This document shows positions 54,760-64,000 of a DNA stretch of 64,000 nt, piece by piece. This DNA comes from Prunus persica. Taxonomy: Eukaryota > Streptophyta > Magnoliopsida > Rosales > Rosaceae. Where the stretch lies: NCBI RefSeq assembly GCF_000346465.2, contig NC_034010.1, positions 2,220,356-2,284,355 of the forward strand, read 5' to 3'. How positions within the stretch are numbered: the first letter of the stretch is position 1; each line of letters begins with the position of its first letter. The position numbers and the translations under genes were made by a program. The notes beneath the pieces were generated by a model. The model saw only the letters and a program-made list of their open reading frames with translations, was not told the origin of the DNA and did no database searches.

Positions 54760-57120
54760 ATGGCAGTGGGAGAGATTTTTCTTGGGGCGTTCCTTCAGGT
54801 GCTGCTCGACAAGTTGGCGCCTCGCGAGATCCTCAACTACTTTGGTCTCGTAAAGGGCGTCGACAAAAAGCTGAATAAATGGAGTGACAATTTGTCTGCA
54901 ATCGTAGCGGTGCTGAATGATGCGGAGGAGAAGCAACTGATAGAGCATCGTGTGAAATTGTGGCTGGATGAACTCAGAGACTTGGCTTATGATGTAGATG
55001 ACGTGCTGGACAAATTTGCTACTAAAATATTGAAGCGCCAGATAGAGGGACGGGATCAAGCCAGCACAAGTAAAAAGGTGCAGAGTTTATTCCCCAAACT
55101 GAAACTCAATTTCGATATGAACTCTGAGATAAAGAAGATTACAGAGCGGTTGCAAGAGATCTCTGAACGGAAAGATAAGTTTGGTTTAAAGGGCACCGGA
55201 ACGTCTAGTAAAGCATGGTCAAGGCCACCAACTTCAGGTGTGCTAGGTGGACTAACCATTGTTGGAAGAGAGGGAGATAAAGCAAAAATATTAGACATGT
55301 TGTCGAGAGATGAGCATAATAATGTCAACTTTCATGTTGTTGCCATTGTTGGCATGGCTGGCCTTGGGAAGACTACACTTGCTCAATTTGCATTCAACAA
55401 CAACAGTGATGTCATGAAGGAGTTCGAGCCGAGGGTGTGGGTGTCTGTGTCCGATGACTTCGACATTGTAAGAGTGACGAAGGCAATTCTTGAATCAGTC
55501 ACATCTCAACCCGTTAAAGTAGAGGAGTTCAGTAAAATGCAGCATGATTTGAATGAGCAGTTAAGAGGTAAAAAGTTTTTAATTGTTTTAGATGATATTT
55601 GGAACAAAGGTGATTTATATGATCTGTGGACAAGACTTCAGTCCCCTTTTAGTGTTGGAGCACAAGGAAGTAAGATAATTGTGACAACACGAGACCTAAA
55701 AGTTGCAAAGATTATGGGAGCCACCGAAGTTCATAACTTGGAGTCTATGTCAGATGATAATTGTTTGGAAATATTTGAGCAGCATGCATTTGCGAACATT
55801 AACAATGATAGACCACCAAATTTTGAGTTGATTCAGAAAAAAATTGCTGAAAAATGCAGTGGATTGCCCTTAGCTGCAAGAACTCTTGGTGGGCTTTTAC
55901 GTCAGAATGAAATAAACGAATGGGAAGAAATATTGAACAACAAATTGTGGAATTTATCAGGTAAGAGTGACATTCTTCCGGTATTAAAGTTGAGTTATCA
56001 CTATCTTCCTTCCAACTTGAAGAGGTGTTTTGCCTATTGCTCAATATTTCCAAATGACTACGAATTTGGGGAGAAGCAATTGATCCTTTTATGGATGGCA
56101 GAGGGTTTGATTCAACAACCACCAGAAGCCAATAGACAAATGGAGGATTTAGGCCACGACTATTTTCAAGAGCTATTATGTAGGTCATTATTTCAAAAGG
56201 CAAGTGAAAACAGTTCACGATATGTAATGCATGACCTTGTTACTGATTTGGCAAAATGGGCAGCAGGAAATACTTGTTTTAGATTGGAGGACAAGAAAGG
56301 TGATAGCTTGCAATCTGTATGCTTTCGTCATTCGTCTTTCATAATTGGTGAGTTTGATGGAGTTCAAAAGTTTGAGGCCTATCGCGAAGTTAAACGTTTG
56401 CGAACATTCCTGCCACTTTCACTATCAGATACTCGGTGGAGTAGACAATATCTGGCTCGTACGGTAATTTTTGATTTATTACCTCAGATGCAATACTTAC
56501 GGGTGCTTTCTTTGAATGGCTATCAAATAACTGAGCTGCCAGATTCAATTGGTAATTTGAAGTATCTGCGGTATCTTGATTTTTCTCACACAAATATAAC
56601 AAGTTTGCCTGAATCAACAACCACTCTTTTCAACTTACAGACACTGATATTGGAAGGTTGTCGTTATTTGAAGGCACTACCCATGAACTTGAGGAATCTA
56701 GTGAATCTGCGTCATCTCAATAACTCAGATGTAGGTTCACTGAAAGCAATGCCTCCGCAACTAGGTCGGTTGACAAATCTGCAATCTTTGCCTAATTTTG
56801 TGGTGGGTAAAGGAAGTGATGAATCAGGGATAAGAGAGATAGGATCCCTATCCCATCTCCGAGGGACATTATCGCTCTCAAGGTTGGAGAATGTGATCGA
56901 TGCTGAGGATGCACGGAAGGCCGACTTAAAATCCAAGGAGAGAGTAGATGAATTGGTGCTAGAATGGTCGGATAACACACAAGAAACGCAATTAGGCGTG
57001 CTTGACAGATTAGAACCTCATAGAAAGCTTGAAAAACTCATCATCAGGGGTTATGCTGGATTAGAATTTTCAACATGGATTGGAGATCGTTTATTCTCCA
57101 CTATGTGCGTGTACGCTTAG
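54760..57120 (+). CDS. CNL immune receptor (RPP13-like), CC-NB-ARC part, frame broken at LRR
   Basis: Inverted paralogue of the minus-strand receptor at the left edge. It starts MAVGEIFLGAFLQVLLDKLA. Coiled coil 1-150 with KLWLDELRDLAYDVDDVLD. P-loop GMAGLGKTT (about 198), kinase-2 FLIVLDDIW (about 273), RNBS-B GSKIIVTTR (303), GLPL (368), RNBS-D FAYCSIFPNDYEF (about 424) and MHDL (490) are all present, so the nucleotide switch looks intact. LRRs start near 560 (YLRVLSLNGYQITELPDSIG). The frame ends at 57120 after a one-base loss near 57105. The complete gene would be about 1,370 residues with the tail that follows. Confidence 0.92.
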   Translation: MAVGEIFLGAFLQVLLDKLAPREILNYFGLVKGVDKKLNKWSDNLSAIVAVLNDAEEKQLIEHRVKLWLDELRDLAYDVDDVLDKFATKILKRQIEGRDQASTSKKVQSLFPKLKLNFDMNSEIKKITERLQEISERKDKFGLKGTGTSSKAWSRPPTSGVLGGLTIVGREGDKAKILDMLSRDEHNNVNFHVVAIVGMAGLGKTTLAQFAFNNNSDVMKEFEPRVWVSVSDDFDIVRVTKAILESVTSQPVKVEEFSKMQHDLNEQLRGKKFLIVLDDIWNKGDLYDLWTRLQSPFSVGAQGSKIIVTTRDLKVAKIMGATEVHNLESMSDDNCLEIFEQHAFANINNDRPPNFELIQKKIAEKCSGLPLAARTLGGLLRQNEINEWEEILNNKLWNLSGKSDILPVLKLSYHYLPSNLKRCFAYCSIFPNDYEFGEKQLILLWMAEGLIQQPPEANRQMEDLGHDYFQELLCRSLFQKASENSSRYVMHDLVTDLAKWAAGNTCFRLEDKKGDSLQSVCFRHSSFIIGEFDGVQKFEAYREVKRLRTFLPLSLSDTRWSRQYLARTVIFDLLPQMQYLRVLSLNGYQITELPDSIGNLKYLRYLDFSHTNITSLPESTTTLFNLQTLILEGCRYLKALPMNLRNLVNLRHLNNSDVGSLKAMPPQLGRLTNLQSLPNFVVGKGSDESGIREIGSLSHLRGTLSLSRLENVIDAEDARKADLKSKERVDELVLEWSDNTQETQLGVLDRLEPHRKLEKLIIRGYAGLEFSTWIGDRLFSTMCVYA

Positions 57121-58893
57121 ACAAATGTAAAATGTCAAATCTGCCACCACTGGGGCAGCTGCCTTTGCTTAAAGAACTTTATATACAGGAATGGCGGCAG
57201 TGAAAAGTGTCGGTCCTGAGTTTTATGGAGAGAGTAGCTTGCCTTTTCTAGTACTGGAGACTCTTGAGTTTTCAGATATGCACAACTGGAAGAATGGCTT
57301 CCTTTCGCACAAGATCAGGTTTTCCCTTGCTTGAAATTGCTTTCAATCAGAAATTGTCCTCAATTGGAGGGTAAGGTGCCCGAGAACCTTGATTCATTAG
57401 CAACACTTCAAATCATTAAATGCGAGGAATTGGTGATTTCAATTTCCAACTATAAACAAATTGGTCGATTATGGATAGATGGCTGCAAAGCGGTGGTGGA
57501 GACAAGTGGCGTTGAGTTTGAGTTATTAAATTCCCTGGGGCTTTCAAATATTTCAGAGGTGAGGTTCCAAACAGGGGAATTCACCAAAGGATTAAGGAAG
57601 GTTGCAAATTTGAGGATTGGCGGATGTGAGGAGCTGACATCTTCACTGAAGAATGAGGATAGAGTATTGCAACACTTGATTTCTCTTGATTGTTTGGTTA
57701 TTGAAGGAAACTCTTCCCTCCTTGAAAAGCTGGGAAAAGAAGCAGAGGAGTTGCTGCAATTGCAAATATTGACTTGCAAGCTTAAATATCTACTATTATA
57801 CAAGTGTGCAAGTCTTTCGAAGGTACCAGAAGGGTTGCATCACCTAACGGCTCTTCAAGACCTTCAAATAGTTGGATGCTCAAGTCTGGTTTCTTTTCCA
57901 GATGTTGGTCTGCCTCCTTCCCTTGAAGTCATAAGGATTGAGGAGTGTGATTCGTTGCTGTATTTCGCAAAATACCAGATTCCCCCAAATCTAAGAAGAA
58001 TAGAGATAACGAGGTGTAAAAGTTTGAAATCATTAGTAGAGAAAGACGAGGATAGTTCGTCGTCTTCCTCTTCTTCTCATATTTCTCTTGAGCACTTGGA
58101 AATATTGGGATGTGAATCTCTAACGTTGTTATCATTGAGAGCCCAGTTGTTTCCCAGGGCACTTAAAAGCCTACGCATATCCTATTGCCCAAATCTGAAA
58201 TCGTTACCGGAGGGCCTATGCTACCTCACCAACCTTCAAACTTTAGAGACTTATCGTTGTGGGAGTCTGGTTTCCATCCCGAGCCTGAGTGGTGAGGGTT
58301 TGCCTTCGCCAACAACAACAGCCGCCTCCAGCCTGAAAGAAATCTACATCGAAAATTGCAACAAATTGGAGATGTTACCGGACATGTGCAATCTCAACTG
58401 TCTTCAGGAATTGAATATTGATTACGGTGAAGGTTTAAATTTCACTTCCTTTCCCCCCAACCTAACATCACTTACAATTAGTGGATTCAAGAATTGTAAG
58501 CCGCTGTGGGAGTTGTTGCACAGGCTCACCTCTCTTACAGGCTTGTCCATCAATGGTGAAGACCCAAGTGTGGTGTCATTTCCACCCAACAGTTACAGGG
58601 AGATGGAGATGGAGATGCTGCTCCCCGAATCTCTCACTCATCTCTCAATTGGGGGCTTCCCAAATCTGAAGAAACTGAGCAGCAAGGGCTTTCAATCCCT
58701 CACCTCTCTTCGATCTCTTAGACTCCACAATTCTCCAAAGCTGGCATCTATTCCAGTGGAGGGGTTGCCTATTTCACTGAGGGAACTTAAAATCATTAGG
58801 TGTCCTCTTCTAAAAGATAAATGCCAGCCTGGAAGTAAAGGACGATACCTGCCCAAAATATCCCACATCCCCCGCATAGGGATATGGGATTAG
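57106..58893 (+). pseudogene. LRR tail of the plus-strand CNL receptor, frameshifted
   Basis: The LRR frame resumes after the first lesion as VRVRLDKCKMSNLPPLGQL. It is then broken twice more, by one-base losses near 57184 and 57293, judged against the minus-strand copy. From about 57295 it is open to the natural C-terminus (KGRYLPKISHIPRIGIWD) at 58893. A serine-rich spacer lies at about 58055-58080. The tail keeps the LRR pattern throughout (LHHLTALQDLQIVGCSSLVS). It is one gene with 54760-57120 rather than a separate protein. Confidence 0.87.
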
Positions 58894-60221
58894 AAGACGG
58901 TTTGAAGATGATGAGAACCCACACCGACACATGGACATGGTCAACTCCGACTCTCACTCTCCCAGGTACTCTTTATGGTGAGACTCCTTTTCTCGCATAT
59001 TATTGCGAGTAGTTTACTGATTTGCTGTTTCTGGTTCTTTCTTTACTGATTTGCGAGTAGTTTATAATTTTTTAATGTCGGGGGATCCCTGAAAAGAAAA
59101 GCAAATTGTTGACCAATATAGTTTTGTCAAAATTACAGCACTTGCCAAATAAGGAGACCAATCATATTGAATTAAAAAAAATTTAAATATATATGATTCT
59201 TTAAATTAGGGAGTATGATTGGAGTTTAAATTTTATAGCTAAATTTTAACTAAAAAAATAAGAAGCATGATTATAGATGCTGTTATATTATATAGCTAAT
59301 AAGAGTTTTCTTTTCGGTTAACTATAGTTAATATATAGCATTTACCTAAGCATATGAATAATATAATTGTACAAAAACGAAAAAGAAAAAGAAAAAAAAA
59401 ACAACATTGTTAAATAATCATACTGTTAATTATAGGGTTCATTTGGACAGGAATTAATTTATATAAAATATCTAAATCACCAGCAGCAATTGGTGGTTTC
59501 ATTTTTTTTAAAAAAAAAAAGAAAAAAAAAAGAGTAATTTACTGATTTGCTGGTTCTGGTTCTTGCCTTATGCTATTGTACACTCGACTTCTTCAATCAC
59601 TATAATCTTCATTTTCACTAAGGCATGACCATGACACATTGAAATGTGATTTTCAATTGCTATTTTGGTATTTCAGAACTTAGTTTCTCATCCATAAGAA
59701 TAAATACAGGAAGTGCATTTAAGCCAGATTAGATCAGCAAATTCACATCACTTCAAGATGACCGTCTCCCATCCTGACTGGGGATTCCCCAACCTCCCAC
59801 TGCGATTTACTCTTTTTAAGGCCTCGATAAAATTGACCCAGTCCTCGCATGATGTCTGGTCCAGTGTGAGAGGGGTAAAAGAAGGGACTGCCTCTCTTGC
59901 TTCCGGAGCTGCAGGGTGAAGAGCTGTGAAAGGACTGGATAGCAACAAGGTCATTTCATATCGTGGTAACATCAACTGAAGATGGTAAATCACTACCTTT
60001 CTGTTTCAAGTTTCAGAGTTTTAATATTTTGCCATTTGGTTTGCCCTGTAATATTTTGTCATCTCTGTACTGAGAAAACTTTTACCCATATTTCTCTTTC
60101 TTTTGTTTGATTGTATTCAAGTTGGTAGGTTTACTTAATCTTAACTTAAGATTTGAACCCTGACCCCTTTACAATCTGTAGAGGACTTGTAGAGCTTGCA
60201 GTTTTTAAAGGACATCACGTA
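58894..60221. other. 3' flank of the plus-strand receptor
   Basis: A CAG|GTACTC donor-like site at about 58966 could start a 3'-UTR intron. The rest is AT-rich. An 81-codon frame on minus (59748-59993) is not recognised, and I do not call it a gene. Confidence 0.45.
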
Positions 60222-62710
60222 AGCAAGTGTGAATGTGTTGAAAAAAGACCATTTCATTATCAAACAGAGTGAGAAAGCAGCAGCTGGAGCTGGGCCATTA
60301 GACTAACACTAGCCTTGATTGAAAACCAGTGTGTCTTGTTTTGGTCTGCCATGGAATCAATTTTCTACTTTTCTTTCTTTCTATTTTTAATGTAGGCAAC
60401 TTCCTATTTCTTTCTATTTTTAAAGTCATAAAATATTGCTCCTAAATCTCCAAATTGATCATAAATATCTAACCTTTTTTTTTGTTTTTTTGTTTTTTGA
60501 CAAAGCAATATTGTAAATTAACCTAATGTATACGAAGGGAGATCAAACTTAGGTGTAAGAGAGCAGACATACTGAATTTAGGTGCAAGAGAGCAGACACA
60601 TTATCATGATTAACTGGCCTAACCCATATTTACATATCTAACAAAATTTTCTTAATTTCTTCCACAAGTAAATTAAGGGTGGACATTAATGTCATAGCCT
60701 TTATGACTATGTTAATTGTGTCGACTGGATAAAAAGTCCTGGGGAATTTGCATTGCGTTTTCCTTATCCATCAGATGCCGAACTTTATTTTCTTCTCATT
60801 TGTGTCTTGTAGCGCAGACTTTGTTTTTGAGTCTTTTTCATTGACCCAAAAGAAAAAGAAAAAGAATATTTTCTCATCATAAACTTCTTATACTCAAAAT
60901 TCTCAAACCCATAATTAGTTTCTCCCACATAAGTTTCATCCATCTTCATATATATATATATATATATATATTATGTCGTTCTTGCTCAAAATCAAGGTTG
61001 AAATGAGCAAGTTCATAACCTTCCGTCTAATGAAATAATTATGTGGCTAGTATAAATGTACATATCATGAATTTCGCAATGAAGAAAACCAAGTTCAAAC
61101 AAGTTGATATATCGCACATGCATTTAGGCAATAAATTTATTGGTGAATTCGTGGTTGGACAAAAGCAAGTGTGAATGAGTTTAAAAAAGACCATTTCATT
61201 ATCAAACAGAGTGGGAAAGAAGCAACTAGAGTAGGCCCATTAGACTATGATTGAAAAATCAGTTACTTATTTGTGTTCTCCATACATACTTTGTAGGAGA
61301 CATGGCTCCTAGGGCCGTATGAACTTCCATGAAATGAGAGTGAGGGAGAAGCAATATGTGACCAACCTCATCAAAATTTATTGGTGAAATTAATCACAAT
61401 ATGTGGCTGGACAAAAGCAAGTGTGATGTGAGTGATTTTAAAAAAAGACCATGTCAGGATCAAACGTAATCAGACAGAAGGACGCGGCATGAGCTGGAGC
61501 TGGGCCATTAGAATAGACTAGACACTCCAATGATTCAGAACTCAATTATCAGCTTCTACTTTTCATTTTGGCCAAAACAAAGTAAATAAGCATTCTACTT
61601 TTTTTATGTAAAGGCTGGGGAATTTGCATTGCGTTTTCCTTATCTACCAGAGTCTTTGTTTCGCAGTCTTTTCCGTTAACTTAAAATTCTCAAACCCATA
61701 ATTAGTTTCATCCATCTTCCACACTCATCCATCTTCATATATATTATGTCTTGGTTCTGGCTCTCTTGATCTCTTTTGTTCTAAAAGTGTGTAACTGTGT
61801 ATTGCCTTTAAATTTTCCTTCTTGTTCATTGTAATTCGTGAAGAAATCTGCTGCTGATACTTATCCTGCAGGTGCTTTTGATTTATTCTGTACGGTGCCT
61901 TTTATTTTTTGTTTCTTCTAGTTTCTTGTATTTTATTTGTTTTGCGCAATGTAATTAGTTTTTTTTTTTTTTTTTTTAATCAAAGAAAGAGCGAATGTAT
62001 GTATCTGCTCAGACTTCCTGTTTTCTTCATCTATTTCGCAAGATACAATAATAGAAACTTTGAAGAATTTTTTATTCTTTTTTTCAAAACTGATTTATGA
62101 GTTTTATAAATAAAAAAAGGCTCGCTGTCTTCCCAAGTCTGCTTAGTTACATATATTTTCTTTTATACAAGCTATATTCAAGAACTGCTCTTAGAATAGA
62201 CTAGACACACGATTGATTCAAAACTCAATTATCAGCTTCCACTTTTCTATGTAACGTGCCGGTGGCAGCAGTTAAAGGAATCATATTAGATTTTTATCTT
62301 AGAGCCAGAAGCAAACCATAACTATATATAAAAGCAAACCAGAATCATAAATATATATAAAATTATTTGAATGATCTCTCAATAAAAGGGGACTGATATA
62401 TATACTATTTCCTTCTTCTTTTTTGTCTCATTTAGTACTGTTTCTTATAAGAATTATTCTTACTCATTTTGTTCATCTATAAGAAATTTTGTTATAAGCC
62501 TAATTTTTTTGTCAAGCAGCTTGTAGTCATTTCAAAGGCAAGCTCTAACGAGCTCTTAATCGGTAATTTCAAGCTAATAAAAATTTTCGATTGTCGTGAA
62601 AATCTTGCCCTTAATCTTCAAATTGATCAAAATGATATAATAAAATAACGTTAATGATACAACAAATTTGGACTGGAGAAGTGGAACTGAGCTGGAGTCT
62701 TCCTATAGAA
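60222..62710 (+). repeat. Orphan receptor 5' flank: tandem copies without a receptor
   Basis: Positions 60222-60306 repeat 52918-53002. Positions 60650-60970 match 4310-4555 inverted and also 61610-61760. Positions 61480-62705 repeat 53287-54285 with small indels. The homology stops at about 62706, in the sequence that precedes the receptor start in the plus-strand copy, and no CC or NB-ARC sequence follows. This is the promoter end of a lost or displaced family member. Confidence 0.8.
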
Positions 62711-62884
62711 GAATAGGAAGACTCCTAAAATCTTCCATTGAGAATGAATGAAGTATGAATTCTAAACTCTGAGAAATGAAAATATAGAAAGATGTGGTGT
62801 GAGATGTATGAGCTGAGCCTCTGGTTTTATAGAAAATTTTGGCAAGATAGACATGCCATGTGGCTTGATTTGATTGGATGAAAA

Positions 62885-63080
62885 TCTTATCTGAAATTTG
62901 AAATTCATCCGAAATTTGAACCCTAATTTTTATGAAATTTGAATTTTGAAATTCATCCTAAATTTGAACCCAAATTTATCTGAAATTTGAATTTTGAAAT
63001 TCATTCGAAATTTGAACCCAAAAATTTATCTGAAATTTGAATTTTGAAATTCATCCAAAATTTGAATCCAAAAATCTTAT
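62885..63080. repeat. Tandem repeat of about 55 bp
   Basis: About 3.5 units made of ATTTGAATTTTGAAATTCAT and CCGAAATTTGAACCC run in tandem. There is no coding content. Confidence 0.8.
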
Positions 63081-63245
63081 CCGGAAATTTTATCCGATTA
63101 TGAATAGTCTTGACACGTAGGAACCCGGAAATCTTATCTGAAAATATCATCCAAATTAATTATTTTCATTAAAAAATAAGGAGGAAAAATAAAAAAATAA
63201 ATAGTAATTGCCCTTAGCTATGACAATGGGTGAAACACAAAATAC

Positions 63246-64000
63246 CACTACTACAAAAAGTGAAAAAGACGACCAGAAAACAACGACGGTCTCAGTGAAA
63301 ACCGTCGTGGTTTTTAAAACGACGACGGTTCTAAAAACACCGTCGTGTAATACCACCTTAGACAACTAAAAAGGGAGATTCAAATGGCTGTTCAAAAACA
63401 ACGACGTACTTAATTAAACAACCGACGTCTATTTGAAACAGATTTCCGCAGTGTAAAATCAAAGCGAACAAAGAACGGCAGAAGTTATGAATCGACCGAC
63501 GTAGAAAGTAAAGACGACGATTTCAATAAAAGCCGCCGTTTTTACTTATAAAATAACACGACGAGGTTTTCGTATAAGACGCTGTCTAATTACAAACAAA
63601 TCCACGGCTGTAAAATACAAAATATCGCCGTATTAAATTAATTTACAACGACGACAAATATAAATATATCGACGTCATTATTGTATAGTTCTACGACATT
63701 CTCTTTAAATCGTACTATAAAATCTAACGTCGTATTTATGCATTTTATACGTCGTACCTTTAATTTAAACCGTCGTCTTAATAAGAATTTTTGTTAACAA
63801 TTTTTTTCTTTGATTTTCTTATCCTACGTCGGTAGATATACTTAATGACAAGAATTGAAATAACCACGACGGTTTATATAAAAAACCGCCGACATAATCA
63901 GATTTTTCTGAGATCCCAAGGGTTACGAAATCTTACCAGATGGAACTCTGTTCCACATCATAATCTTAACAGATGACACAGATTGAAATCAGAGAGACAA
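63246..64000. mobile_element. CACTA (En/Spm) transposon terminus, runs off the right edge
   Basis: The sequence starts CACTACTACAAAAAGTG, the typical CACTA end. Dense subterminal repeats of ACGACGGT/ACCGTCGT and related GACGTC words in both orientations follow to at least 63890. Such subterminal arrays bind the transposase. The body and far end are outside the window, so a transposase cannot be judged. Confidence 0.85.

Noticed and set aside
57331..58893. Separate LRR gene
   Set aside because: It has no ATG start at this place (the frame opens with TTG) and continues the receptor LRR frame after a one-base loss, so it is the tail of the gene at 54760.
59748..59993. 81-codon frame on minus downstream of the receptor
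   Set aside because: No recognised protein and no splice or homology support; more likely 3' flank.
1..64000. CRISPR arrays, tRNA genes, operons
   Set aside because: Nothing with the spacing or folding expected; the direct repeats seen are minisatellites or transposon parts of a plant genome.

Overview
The window is plant nuclear DNA. It has AT-rich intergenic sequence, GT-AG introns, plant-only gene families (CC-NB-LRR immune receptors, an AGL15/AGL18-type MADS-box gene, a BPS1-like gene, a DUF616/TOD1-like gene) and a dense mix of plant transposons (L1-type LINE, Cassandra TRIM, Mutator-like, PIF/Harbinger, hAT, CACTA, Tourist-like MITEs). The style of the CNL receptors and of the Cassandra LTRs suggests a woody rosid, most likely Rosaceae (Prunus-like). 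That placement is inference.

Layout. 1-6.7 kb: a CNL receptor on the minus strand, running off the left edge, with its 5' flank. 6.7-15 kb: one insertion with inverted ends holding a smaller inverted-repeat element and a dead LINE, which itself carries a Cassandra element. 15-25 kb: two Tourist-like MITEs, a 4.2-kb Mutator-like element with 9-bp target duplication and a triplicated left terminal repeat, then a 4.0-kb PIF/Harbinger element with TTA duplication. 25.1-27.6 kb: an eight-exon SAM methyltransferase gene whose start codon lies only 119 bp from the Harbinger end. 32.7-37.5 kb: an AGL15/AGL18-type MADS gene (8 exons). 38.1-39.0 kb: a single-exon BPS1-like gene, tail to tail with the MADS gene. 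42.4-43.3 kb: a decayed LRR fragment. 43.9-47.0 kb: a six-exon DUF616/TOD1-like gene (minus). 48.4-52.3 kb: a non-autonomous LTR element filled with minisatellite repeats and holding a hAT-like insert. 53.0 kb: a 100-N gap inside a poly-C run. 54.8-58.9 kb: a second CNL receptor (plus strand). 60.2-62.7 kb: copies of the CNL 5' flank with no receptor attached. 63.2 kb to the end: the terminus of a CACTA element.

The two CNL receptors and their flanks form a large inverted duplication that brackets about 46 kb of ordinary genes. Both receptor copies lose frame in the same short stretch at the start of the LRR region, one by a 25-bp deletion and the other by three single-base deletions. The four single-copy genes (methyltransferase, MADS, BPS1-like, TOD1-like) all give clean, full-length gene models. 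I do not see an obviously new biological system. The most informative observations are the paralogous empty site that defines the 8.35-kb insertion, the W-box cluster inside an insertion upstream of one receptor, the Harbinger insertion in the methyltransferase promoter, and the paired RY and TCP-type motifs upstream of the MADS gene.
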